Shown here: piece after piece, positions 32,798-43,251 of the stretch
How the letters are laid out: each line of letters opens with the position of its first letter
Numbering within the stretch: position 1 is the first letter of the stretch
DNA from: Persicaria tinctoria
Taxonomy: Eukaryota; Streptophyta; Magnoliopsida; Caryophyllales; Polygonaceae
Assembly (NCBI GenBank): GCA_037127255.1
Contig: JBANSL010000001.1
Coordinates: 41,983,501-42,047,500 of the forward strand
Reading direction: 5' to 3'
Length of the DNA: 64,000 bases
Program-made: the position numbers and the translations under genes
Notes under the pieces: generated by a model
The model's input: only the letters and a program-made list of their open reading frames with translations
Told to the model about the DNA's origin: nothing
Database searches by the model: none

Positions 32798-35700
32798 AAA
32801 AGAATAATGTTTGTTTAAGTAAGAATTCGGTTGGAAAATCCTAATCTGAGTATTGTTCCAGTGCCAACCCGTTAATAGGACGACCAAGGTGTGCAACCTT
32901 GTCAGCCGTCCTATTACCCTCACGAGGCACAAAGGAATAGGAGATATCAAGGAGAGACATGAGAATTCCTTTGACATCGCCCATACTTAATTCAATTTCC
33001 CAGGGACAGATCCCGGTTTTCTGTAGGTGAGTTATTAATATTTTTGAATCACCCTCTACTATTAGATTATTATAGTTGTTAGTTTTTGCACACATAACAC
33101 CTTCTCTTAGAGCAATCGCTTCTGCCATCAACGGGTTGTGTTTGCCAATTCCTCTATTTCCAATACTGACCACTTGTCCGTCTGAGTTCCTAATAATGAA
33201 ACCAATACTGGCTTCCCCTAGATTATTAACTGCCCCATCAAAATTAAGTTTCATAACGCCCTGAGGTGGTTTCTTCCATTTCACTTTTTTCCTGCTGACC
33301 TTTTTACTCCTTCCCCTCAAACCTTTTGTGTCCCCTTTATCGCTGTCGTTTTCCTCCTTTGCAGCCTTTTCCCATCCTTCTTTTACGGATTTAATGAATG
33401 CACTTGTCTCTAAATGTGAAGGCGTAACTCCGTCTCTAAATATTTTTTTGTTCCTAAAATACCAGATAGACCACCATTTTATTGCCAACTCTTCCTTCTC
33501 TTTATTTGTAAGTACTTCTCCTAATTTTGCCAATATAGTACTTCCCTTAGATGTTACTGTATTTAGGCTATTTATGATCCTTGAGCATTTGGTGGTCTGT
33601 AACAAACTATTTTGGCTAAAGGGGCAGTTAGCAAATAGGTGGACTTCATCCTCTCCATTTGCTCCGCAAAAACAGCATTCATTGGGAATCGATACTCCTC
33701 TCTTACTTAACCTGTCCCTAGTGGGTAGTCCATTTTGGGCTATTTTCCACAGAAAATTCTTGATCTTCGGTATTGTATTCACCTTCCATATCCACATAGT
33801 TGGATCATCGTTGAATGATTCCTGGTTAGTCAGAAATCGTACTGCACTAGATGTGGTATACCATCCTTGTTTATCATATTTCCAGTATAGCCTATCCGCC
33901 ATTCTATGGATGGGAAGAGGTACACTCATGATTTTTTCTACCCATTCATTACCAATTACACTACATAACTTGTCCTTATCCCAGTTTCCATTCTGGATAA
34001 AATCCCTCACCCGAGCATCTTTATTACCAACGGGATTGTTACTTATGCAGTCAATCAGAGGTTTTTGCGAGATCCAAGAATCCTTCCAGAATTTTACCGT
34101 TTCCCCATCCCCAATACTCCAAACCAAACCTTCTTTAAATTTATCAATCAATCTAACAGCATGTCTCCATTGCCAAGAAGAATTTTTATGTTTGTCATAA
34201 TTTAAGACATCAGTATGCTTTAAATATTTATATCTAATAACTTTAACCCAGATATTGTTTGGTTCAGCTAGTGTTTTCCATAGTAATTTCATCTGTAGAG
34301 CCTCATTCATTACACTCGCTTTTCTTATATTTTGACCACCCTTACTTTTTGGCCTACATACCTTGTCCCATCCTATAAGAGGTTTATGTTGTAGATCCTT
34401 GTTCCAGAAGAAATTTCGATTGATGCGACCAGTTCATCATGAATATACCCAGGGAGCATAAAACTTTGCATAGCATACAGAGGCTTGGAAGATAAATTTG
34501 CATTAATCAAGATCGATCTTCCTTGTTGAGACAGAGAGTTTGCTTTCCATTTAGACAGCTGATTTTTTGTCTTGGTAATTATCTCTTCAAAGGTGTCTTT
34601 ATTTACTTTCCCATTGATTATTGGACACCCTAGATACTTCTTCATCCCTCTCGTGTGCGGCATTTGAAGTAAATTTTCTAATAAGTGGATTCTCAATCGA
34701 GGAACACCCCTTGTAGTCTGGAAAGAAGATTTATGGAAATTGACTTTTTGTCCTAATACTTTGCAATAATCCTCTATTACAGATTTTACATTATGACTAG
34801 CCTCCAGTGTAGCTTCAAAGAAAATAATTGTATCGTCACAAAGGCGAGGAACGGAATTGATGGTCCATTTCGGCCAAATAAAAAACCTATTTTACTTGTT
34901 TGGTCCAGTGACATCTTTTGAAGATTTCTGGCAAGAACTTCTGCCCCAAGAATAAATAGAAACGGTGAGATAGGGTCACCCTGACGGATTCCTCTCGAAG
35001 GGAAAAATAATTCCGTTGGAGAACTATTTACCAAGACAGAAAAAGATACTGTTTTTATACATTCTTCTATCCACTTAATAAATTTATGATGAAAACCGAA
35101 TCGCTTGAGAATTTCCAAGATAAAGTTCCAGTTAAGCCTATCATATGCTTTCTCCATATCGAGTTTAATCGCCATCCATCCCTCCTTTCCCCTACGCGTT
35201 TTAAAAGAATGGAACACCTCATGTGCAATTAATACATTATCTTGAATTGCTCTGTCCGCAACGAACGCCCCTTGTAATGGATGAACAAGTTTACCTATTA
35301 CCTTCTTCAGTCGTTCTGTAATTATTTTCGATATAACCTTATAAATCGTCGAGCATAAGCTAATCGGCCTATAATTATTAGTTGAAGATGGGTTATCCAC
35401 CTTTGGGAGTAAAGTAATGAACGTGTGATTAAATTGCCGAAGAAGCTTCCCAGAATGGAAAAAACCTTTGACAGCCCTAATTATAGACGAGCCCACAATA
35501 TCCCAAAAGTTTTTATAAAATTCTGCTGAAAAACCATCTGGACCAGGAGATTTATTTCGCCCTAGACTGAAAACCGCATTTTTTATCTCGCTATGTTGGA
35601 CTGGTCTAATCAGCATTTCGTTATCCTCATCTGTAATTTCCTCTTTAATCGGATCCAATGTATTCTCCCAATCATTTGTAATTTGATTATCTTGTTTAAA

Positions 35701-36319
35701 CCGTTTTTCAAAGTCAGCTTGGATTTCTTTCTTAATATTTTCTTCTCCAACGATGGGGGTTCCTTCTGCAGACGTAATATGACGAATTATCTTCCTATTC
35801 CGCCTACCAGTAGCTATTTTATGAAAATACCCAGAATTTGTATCAGCTAACTTTATATGTTTTGATTTAGCTCTCTGACTCCAAAATGTTTTATGAAACT
35901 TTATAAGCGCATCTTTTTTGTCAAGTAATCGCCTCTGCTTGTCTGCTATAGTTGGGTTAGATGAGGTGCATAACTCAGCTTGAATATGAATAAGCTTACC
36001 CTCTATCTCCTCTAACTGTCTAAAGATATTACCGAAAGTCTTTTTATTCAATTCTTTTATTTTTGCTTTTAGAATTTTAGTTTTGAATGCCAATTGGTAC
36101 ATCGCAGAGCCAGGGCAATTTGCCCTCCAAGCTTGTTTAACTTTATAGTCTGAGATCTTTTCTTTTAATCCACATATTCTCAAACTTGAAAGGGGCAGCA
36201 TGTGAACCCTTTTCATCAACCAGGGATATCGTAATAGGGCAATGATCTGACGAGGAAAAGGCATGGTGAGTTAAATGAATACTAGGGAAGAGATTTAATA
36301 TTTCATTCTGAACAAGTGC

Positions 36320-37174
36320 TGATGCGGATCAAGATGATCTTCTGTGGGTCAAACAATGATCTTGATCCAGGCGAGCTCTCAAGACCGATTCGAGGGCCAT
36401 TGATGGGGAAGAGTGTCATCCTCAAAAGGAGGAAGAAGGCTCCACCATGGAATAAGACCCAAAGGAGCAAGTGGAGCTAATGGTCAAGTTGGGTTCGTTC
36501 TTAATGGGTTGACAGCATTTCGACGTCTCAGTAAAACGGATCGTTCGGAGTCTATATTTATCGGATGAGGTCGTACCATACCTTGTTGGAACGAAGACGA
36601 AAAGATCTACAACTTTGCTGTTGAAGGTTTCTCCAGAATCGACATCGAGAATGGCCGAAATTCATCATCTTTACAGCTGTCACTGTTTGGACGAATTTCC
36701 ACATATTTATTTAGTTAATTTCGAATTTTAATTAATTAGATATATTTATTTTATGCAATTTAGATAAATAAGGTGGAATTAATTATATCTCTTCTAGATA
36801 TAATCCTTGGCCACCAAGTTATTTAATTTCTATCTTTATTAGGAAATATTTATCTTATGTTTATTTTATTTATCTTTAGGTAGAATTAATCTATCCAAAC
36901 CCCTTTCCTTTGCAAGGAAGGATTGGTTAGATCTCTTAGAACTTTACTATAAATTCATGTTACACCCTTTGAATTTAAGCAGATTGAATATAGAATTGAA
37001 GAAACCCTTAACGGAATTAGGGTTCTTCGATTATCAATCCAAAACCACATCCCGGTTCGTATACTTTCATGTTTATTTAGTTAATTGGTGTCAATTCACG
37101 GAATACGAAGAGCATAAGCAAGATCGACGTTTTTAGTTTAGCAATTGGCCAGTCTAGCCAATTGCTATACATCA
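36320..37174 (+). repeat. 5' LTR of the young element
   Basis: 855 bp, TGATGCGGATC...ATACATCA. A TATA box candidate (CTATAAATTC) lies at 36947-36956, about 220 bp from the LTR end. Confidence 0.95.
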
Positions 37175-37193
37175 ATTGGTATTCAGAGACAGG
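37175..37193 (+). promoter_or_regulatory. Primer binding site of the young element
   Basis: ATTGGTATTCAGAGACAGG begins right after the LTR. TGGTAT-TCAGAG resembles the initiator Met tRNA site TGGTATCAGAGC with one extra T. Confidence 0.7.
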
Positions 37194-37242
37194 TTATGCT
37201 ACGCTCTTTGTTTCTTTGATGTTACTGATGTTTTGATTTGAT

Positions 37243-38433
37243 ATGGCTTGGGAAGTTTGGGGCGACTTGGATGATGATCCCGATCCATTGGATGGATTTT
37301 TTGCTTTGGAACGTGCTAAACAACAACGACGCCAACAAGAGTTACGTCGGAGAGCTTGGCTACAACAACAAACCCTAGAGCGTCAACGCGAAGCCAAAAG
37401 ACGTCAACTTTGGCTTCAACGTCAAGAGGAAGAACAACGTCAATTGGAGATCGAAGATAAGAGGTGTCGACAACGCTATCAGATTCGGCTTCTCCAACAA
37501 AGAGAGGCTGAGGAGGCACGGCGACAAGAGGAGGAGGAACGTCGCCGAGAGGAGGACTTGGAGGAATTGGCGAAGGCCATCTCGGATAGAATTTATCAAG
37601 AGGAGGAGGAACGTCGCCGAGAGGAGGACTTGGAGGAATTGGCGAAGGCCATATCGGATAGAATTTGTCAAGAACTTCCTTCAGCCCTCACCCCTGTTCC
37701 AGCAGCTATAGTTGCCTCAACCGACGACGAGGTAATTGAGCTTAAGGAGCCTTTTGTTGATTTCGTTGCCCAGAAAACAGCACAGCGCGTCGAACTTGTT
37801 TCGCAAATTCCCGTTGACTCCGACCTCAGAATTGAGTCAACTCAGTCTTGTTGCGAAGCTGACTCGACGAGCTTTCCAACGGTGGGTCACACGCTGCAAG
37901 ACTCTCCCGGGAAGACCTTCGAAATCGCTCTGCAAGTGGACTGCAGCGCTGCGCCAGATGATGTGGTTGCTTCTGACGACAACGATGAGGACGTTGGGAA
38001 CACTTCTCTTGAGTTAGCTATTGTACCTCTTGAGAATGTTCCTAATGTTGAGAATTCTGAAGTTCATAGGGTTATTGAGCCTATTGATATTGTTCCTCTT
38101 GATTGCTCAATGTTCCCTATGTTAGGTGTTGTTTTTGAGGTTCCTTTGCCTCAAATTCTGCTGGCGCCATCTCAAGTTGATTGTCAAGGAAGTTACTTTT
38201 TGGTGGTTGCTCCTTCCCCTTTGATCATCAACGACTCGATTCGAGGACGAATCGAAGCTAAGAAGGAGAGAATGATGCGGATCAAGATGATCTTCTGTGG
38301 GTCAAACAATGATCTTGATCCAGGCGAGCTCTCAAGACCGATTCGAGGGCCATTGATGGGGAAGAGTGTCATCCTCAAAAGGAGGAAGAAGGCTCCACCA
38401 TGGAATAAGACCCAAAGGAGCAAGTGGAGCTAA
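37243..38433 (+). CDS. Unknown coiled-coil protein carried by the young LTR element
   Basis: An intact 396-codon frame starts at ATG 37243 (MAWEVWGDLDDDPDPLDGFF). Residues about 25-150 are almost entirely Arg, Gln and Glu (AKQQRRQQELRRRAW, EEEERRREEDLEELAKA) and should form a long charged coiled coil. A 24-residue unit is repeated in tandem (about 37528-37671). The rest is acidic and hydrophobic without recognisable motifs. The last 50-odd codons lie inside the 3' LTR, ending in a basic KRRKKAPPWNKTQRSKWS tail. I see no CCHC knuckle and no enzyme motif. It could be a divergent Gag-like packaging protein or a captured host sequence. Confidence 0.7.
   Translation: MAWEVWGDLDDDPDPLDGFFALERAKQQRRQQELRRRAWLQQQTLERQREAKRRQLWLQRQEEEQRQLEIEDKRCRQRYQIRLLQQREAEEARRQEEEERRREEDLEELAKAISDRIYQEEEERRREEDLEELAKAISDRICQELPSALTPVPAAIVASTDDEVIELKEPFVDFVAQKTAQRVELVSQIPVDSDLRIESTQSCCEADSTSFPTVGHTLQDSPGKTFEIALQVDCSAAPDDVVASDDNDEDVGNTSLELAIVPLENVPNVENSEVHRVIEPIDIVPLDCSMFPMLGVVFEVPLPQILLAPSQVDCQGSYFLVVAPSPLIINDSIRGRIEAKKERMMRIKMIFCGSNNDLDPGELSRPIRGPLMGKSVILKRRKKAPPWNKTQRSKWS
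38260..38272 (+). promoter_or_regulatory. Polypurine tract of the young element
   Basis: AAGAAGGAGAGAA directly precedes the 3' LTR start at 38273. It also lies within the long reading frame. Confidence 0.8.
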
Positions 38434-39127
38434 TGGTCAAGTTGGGTTCGTTCTTAATGGGTTGACAGCATTTCGACGTCTCAGTAAAACGGATCGTTCG
38501 GAGTCTATATTTATCGGATGAGGTCGTACCATACCTTGTTGGAACGAAGACGAAAAGATCTACAACTTTGCTGTTGAAGGTTTCTCCAGAATCGACATCG
38601 AGAATGGCCGAAATTCATCATCTTTACAGCTGTCACTGTTTGGACGAATTTCCACATATTTATTTAGTTAATTTCGAATTTTAATTAATTAGATATATTT
38701 ATTTTATGCAATTTAGATAAATAAGGTGGAATTAATTATATCTCTTCTAGATATAATCCTTGGCCACCAAGTTATTTAATTTCTATCTTTATTAGGAAAT
38801 ATTTATCTTATGTTTATTTTATTTATCTTTAGGTAGAATTAATCTATCCAAACCCCTTTCCTTTGCAAGGAAGGATTGGTTAGATCTCTTAGAACTTTAC
38901 TATAAATTCATGTTACACCCTTTGAATTTAAGCAGATTGAATATAGAATTGAAGAAACCCTTAACGGAATTAGGGTTCTTCGATTATCAATCCAAAACCA
39001 CATCCCGGTTCGTATACTTTCATGGTTATTTAGTTAATTGGTGTCAATTCACGGAATACGAAGAGCATAAGCAAGATCGACGTTTTTAGTTTAGCAATTG
39101 GCCAGTCTAGCCAATTGCTATACATCA
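38273..39127 (+). repeat. 3' LTR of the young element
   Basis: 855 bp, identical to the 5' LTR by eye except at 39025. Its first 161 bp encode the C-terminus of the internal reading frame. Confidence 0.95.
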
Positions 39128-39737
39128 AGTGCTCTATCCAATCGTTCAAAAATATTGTCCGGCCCGACCCTCTTCTTTCTCCAAGTAAACCTATTTCCAC
39201 TGAACGGTATATCTACCATCTCACAGTTGTTCTTAAAGTCATTTAATCTTACCAATCTGGATAATGAAAGTTCTGCTCCCCCTTTTTTGTCTTCACGAGT
39301 GACAATATCATTCAAATCTCCTATTAACATAGAAGGAACAGGAGACGTATTAATTAAAGTTTGTATTTCTTCCCAGAAACCACATTTCTCTCGTTCCTGA
39401 GCCGGCGCATATAAAAACACAATCTGACACTCGACCCCTAGATTTGTATTATTGTAGATTATGCTAATGAAACGATTGCTATAATGTTTGACTGAAATAG
39501 TTTCATGCGTCATAAAATGACTTTTCCACAGCAGACCGATCCCTCCCGATTTACAAACTGCAGGTACCCAAATAGCTTCATCAAACCCCACAGCTTTCCA
39601 GGACTTTTCCTCAGGAATTTTATCCGTCTTTGTTTCCATTACAGTCATTATTTTGACTCTATTAATATTACAGAATGTACCAAGTTCTGCCCAAAAGTTT
39701 GGTCTCCCAATACCTCTAACGTTCCAAGAACCTATTC

Positions 39738-40724
39738 TCATGTTAAACCTAGTTTTATATTTTCCCTAATCACTCTAGGCACAGCATATTGTAAACCAAC
39801 ACTAAACAGTGTAGATTGTAGAATGAACCAAAAATATACACCTCCACCAACTACCCTATAGTTGATAGTTTGAGAAAACTTAGACAACAATAACATCTGA
39901 ACACAAATGTGTCTGAGGAGGTTGTGAGAAGAACAATAGTACCAATGAAAGTTGATATCTAGACTCCACAAACTTATTCCTAGCACGAATTTGCTTCTTA
40001 CTTTCTGTGTACTTATCTTGAGGCTAATTAGGATACATCTTCCTACACCCTTTACATTGTTTCGAATGCTAACGCAACTCCACTCCAGTATACCTTCACA
40101 CCACAGATGCCAATGCGAATTAGAAGTAACCCGCTGAAAGTCAGAGATTACAATTTTCTTATATCTTCTATGATTAGGGATATTAGCATGAGCTGCAGTG
40201 AGAACAGCTCCATTGGTGGACTGAAAAACGGAGATAACTCCCCAAGCAACACACTTCTGAACTTTTATAGTCGAAATACGATATATATAAATAGAAATAT
40301 CAAGCAAATCATACTGCCAACCCAAGTTCACACCATCCCAGTAGATAACGAGTACTTTATATTGAATGCAACTAATCCTGCACCCAAAAGAAACAACATA
40401 GTGGTCCATTACAAACTTTGCGAAGACACACACTACCATACACTTTCCTTTCCTGAAACATATGCTGCATATTGCACTTATTTTAGCCCTTACAAGGGTA
40501 CCAGGAAAAGGAAAATTAGCATACATCCACACCAAAAGGATCCCTAAACCTTGACACATCTTACCCGGTTCTCCAACCATACATAAACACCTACTACAAC
40601 ACTGCACATACTGATCTTCATATCGTAAGTTGATAGATTGAGGGATATGCTGCCACATTCCACTCCACAGTTTCCATCCCCAAGGAAAAAGTGAAGAATT
40701 TTCCTCCCATGGTCGACTACTCAT
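39738..40724 (-). CDS. Middle reading frame of LINE-B, between ORF1 and ORF2
   Basis: ATG 40724 overlaps the ORF1 stop in ATGAGTAG, and its TGA (39740-39738) overlaps the ORF2 start in ATGA. The 328-residue frame in between is open throughout. The product (MSSRPWEENSSLFPWGWKL...) is rich in Trp, Cys, Ile and Val and matches nothing I recognise; there is no knuckle and no clear domain. The close coupling at both ends looks like termination-reinitiation, but coding status rests only on the open frame and the overlaps. It may instead be spacer that happens to be open. Confidence 0.4.
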   Translation of the reverse strand: MSSRPWEENSSLFPWGWKLWSGMWQHIPQSINLRYEDQYVQCCSRCLCMVGEPGKMCQGLGILLVWMYANFPFPGTLVRAKISAICSICFRKGKCMVVCVFAKFVMDHYVVSFGCRISCIQYKVLVIYWDGVNLGWQYDLLDISIYIYRISTIKVQKCVAWGVISVFQSTNGAVLTAAHANIPNHRRYKKIVISDFQRVTSNSHWHLWCEGILEWSCVSIRNNVKGVGRCILISLKISTQKVRSKFVLGISLWSLDINFHWYYCSSHNLLRHICVQMLLLSKFSQTINYRVVGGGVYFWFILQSTLFSVGLQYAVPRVIRENIKLGLT

Positions 40725-42459
40725 TCTTGCCCCTCTTAGAACTTCCACCCATCAGTTTAGAATTAACAATTTCTCCATCCTCCTCCCTGAGTTTACGTTT
40801 GCCAGACTCATATTTAACCGATCCCTCGACCCCTAGCTGCTCCAACCTCAAGATCACCGAAGGTGAATCAGAGGGAGAAACAAGGGGGTCCAAACAATCG
40901 GCCTCAGAAAAACCAGGTTTGCACAGGTTTGGCAAAAGAAATTCAGAGGAGGCAGGAATATCTCGAAGCATTTTAACAAAATCAGCTTGTGTGAAATCAG
41001 CAGGAAAGCAAGAAAAATCGATAGAATTTTCAAAACTCACCTCTTCATCTAACATCTCTTCCTCAAGAAAATCTTCATTGTCGGCACCGTCATACTCGGG
41101 GTCTTGGAAGACAGCTTTAATGAACTCATGATTCACATCACCTGGGATGTCTCCTAGAGGGGCCTCATCATCCGCATTTGCTGGTGAAAACATCTCAGCC
41201 TCAATTTCTTCCACATCCGATTCCATCTCATCCTCTTCCATAGCCTCTTCAGCAATAGGTTCCTCAGTAAAGGCCACAACCTCATCTTCAGCAGTAGCAG
41301 GGAAAGAACTCCCAGCAGCTGCAAGTTCCAACTGAGCTTTGCCAGAGACTCCAAGATTCCCAATAGGAATAGTGGTGTTAGTTGACTCTTCTCCAGCTTG
41401 CACTGAAAAATCAGTGGCCGAGGAGCCAGAGCCAGTTTCCACATATGCTCCAAAACACTTCCACAGCTCAGCTTTAGAATGGTCGAAAGATGGAGGCGGA
41501 AGTGGACGAGATTTCTTAACAGTTACAGTCTTCCACTCCCCACCATCATTAGCAGGGCCAGCACCACCCGGGGAGGCTACCTCCGCTTCAGGTTTTTCTC
41601 CAGCAATGCCCACAGGAGCAACACTGTACACTCTTCTCTTTGGACAATTCTCAAATAGATGATCAGGTAAGGCACAACATCCACGCCCTTCAGGGAAATC
41701 CTCAAACCAAAGAGGAAAAGCTTCAATCTCCCGCTTCTCATTAGGCACAAAAACCATCTTACCAGGAATCTTCTTAAGATATGTATTAATACAAATCTGA
41801 GGGTAACGAAGCCTTGCCCCATTGGGGTTAAAGGCCGTCACCCTCAAGACAGTACCAACACAGTTCCTCTCAATGATAGATTTGAGAATGGATTCACTTA
41901 CGAATTTTGTGGGCAGGCCAGGAATACGCACCTACAGGTCCTTGACAGACACAGATTCTGCCCAAGGGTCAAAGTCCTGCGCCCAAGGACGAAGCAACAT
42001 AAGTTGGCCGGCAATATGGAAAGGCCTTCCATCCCACACTTTGTCTCGATCAGCCTTCTCATCAAACTTGAGCTCAAACCAGTGGTTCGCCAGTGGCACC
42101 AATTGAAACCCACCAGTCAGGAATTTCCAGTCCGCCTTAATCCTCTTGCGAATATCTTTGGCTTCAGTCGGATTGCCGACAATGGTTGCAAAAAGCGAGG
42201 TGTCAGACAAGCTAGATATGTTGTCTTGGACTTCCACCTGGATTTCCTTCAAGAACTCAGCATCTATCTTTGATTTCTTGAACAACTTGTCAACCTGTTT
42301 TTGAGTAACTTTTGATGCTCCAGCAGAGGAGAGAGAGAACCCCCCTACTGGACCACCAGAAGTGAAGTTTTGGGGACCCTTGCGGGCAGTTTTGGTTGGA
42401 GAGACGAAAACATCGTCTTCCAAAGGTTTTTTTCCTTTGTCCAAGTTGGACGGAGCCAT
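40717..42459 (-). pseudogene. LINE-B ORF1 (DUF4283-type RNA-binding protein), one nonsense codon
   Basis: Start ATG 42459 (MAPSNLDKGKKPLEDD). The DUF4283-like core contains FATIVGNPTEAKDIRKRIK and PFHIAGQLMLLRPW. A TAG at 41934-41932 interrupts just before VRIPGLPTKFV, where the family usually has Trp. The frame then continues unbroken to TAG at 40717. The knuckle is reduced (GCCALPDHLFENCP, first Cys of CCHC replaced), and a long acidic region (EEDEMESDVEEIEAE) follows. Confidence 0.85.
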
Positions 42460-43160
42460 AGAACACCAAACAAAATAGAGATTAGATCGAAGTAAGGAGA
42501 AGTTTGAGACAGAGAAGTAGTAGAAATTAGGCAAAGAAGAGGATTGCACATACTAGAGCAGATTTATAGAGATGTAAGGAAGAGAAAACGAAAACCAACC
42601 GTCGTCGGCCTTCAAGACGCCATACCTCCTCTCTGCAAGCGTGCTACAGTGCACAATCAGACCAATTCGCCTTCCTATTGGATAAGAAGCACGAACCTTC
42701 GCCCTCAAGGATGAACTCCGTACGACTACGAGTAGGGGATTAGGCCAGGGAGGAGGGCGATTACTCCATTCCTTACTCCAGTAATCTAACCACACACTCA
42801 CAAACACACTTCGAGCATTTAATCTGAGGATCTCTCCGTACTGTACTTCACAATCCCATTTCTTTCTCCCCCAATTTCCGAACTGGAACTCCATAACCAC
42901 AAGCCAAGATTTCTCACGCAATCTTCCAATTGGATCCTTAAACCACACATACTCATCATTAATTTTCGATTCAGAAGAGATTTTGGGGGAGATTTGACAG
43001 AAGAGAGGCTTTGAATGAAGGAGGCATGTGATGCTAGGGTTATCGCGAGCGGCGATTTCTTCAAAAAGGGGGATTCGAGAGAGAGAAGCAGAAGGCGCGT
43101 GTGGCGCGTTCATTTCCACTCGGGGAGGGTTTTTTTTCCGTCTAATACTTGACTTCAATA
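42460..43160 (-). other. LINE-B 5' leader
   Basis: About 700 bp upstream of ORF1 on the minus strand, moderately GC-rich, with several pyrimidine-rich stretches (TTCTGCTTCTCTCTCTCG near 43080). It probably holds the internal promoter. The overlapping open frames here have no recognisable features. Confidence 0.5.
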
Positions 43161-43251
43161 GTTGTTTGATTTATTTTTTGTATCCTTGTTGATAAGTAAC
43201 TACTGCCGCCTATGAGGGCAAAATATTAACTATCACAAATCATCTTTTCAA

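Larger units (their letters stand above)
36320..39127 (+). mobile_element. Young non-autonomous LTR retrotransposon
   Basis: Two 855-bp LTRs differ by a single base by eye (T at 37072, G at 39025). Each starts TGATG and ends CATCA. The target duplication AGTGC is perfect (36315-36319 and 39128-39132). A primer binding site and a polypurine tract are in place. The 1098-bp interior holds one long reading frame and no gag knuckle, protease, RT or integrase, so movement must depend on another element. The primer site resembles the Met-tRNA site of Copia elements, which hints at a Copia parent. Insertion into LINE-B is clean. Confidence 0.95.
32841..39741 (-). pseudogene. LINE-B ORF2 (endonuclease, RT, RNase H), interrupted and frameshifted
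   Basis: Start ATG 39741 (MRIGSWNVRGIGRPNF). The endonuclease keeps Asn, the METK Glu, GDLND and, beyond the insertion, SSSDHCP. RT motifs are SPGPDGFSAEFYK, IKLDMEKAYDRL, RQGDPISPFLFIL and a variant DD box LCDDT at about 34840. The zinc-finger region is CCFCGANGEDEVHLFANCP (about 33680). RNase H has LNFDGA, AEA, VEGDS and NRTAD. Frameshifts lie near 36165, 34850 and 34425. The LTR element at 36320-39127 cuts the endonuclease; its 5-bp duplication is AGTGC. The last frame stops at 32841. Confidence 0.88.
32815..43160 (-). mobile_element. LINE-B, L1-type LINE with RNase H, split by an LTR element
   Basis: On the minus strand the order is 5' leader, ORF1, an unusual middle frame, and ORF2 with endonuclease, RT, zinc finger and RNase H. 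Without the 2808-bp insertion at 36320-39127 it is about 7.5 kb. The 3' tail around 32815-32830 shares AACCGAATTCTT with LINE-C. The 5' border near 43160 is approximate. Compared with LINE-A and LINE-C it is the best preserved LINE here. Confidence 0.88.

Noticed and set aside
33328..34200. 290-codon plus-strand frame
   Set aside because: Antisense shadow of LINE-B ORF2, whose zinc-finger motifs are clear on the minus strand.
40107..40547. 146-codon plus-strand frame
   Set aside because: Antisense to the middle frame of LINE-B; it lacks the stop-start overlaps that make the minus frame notable.
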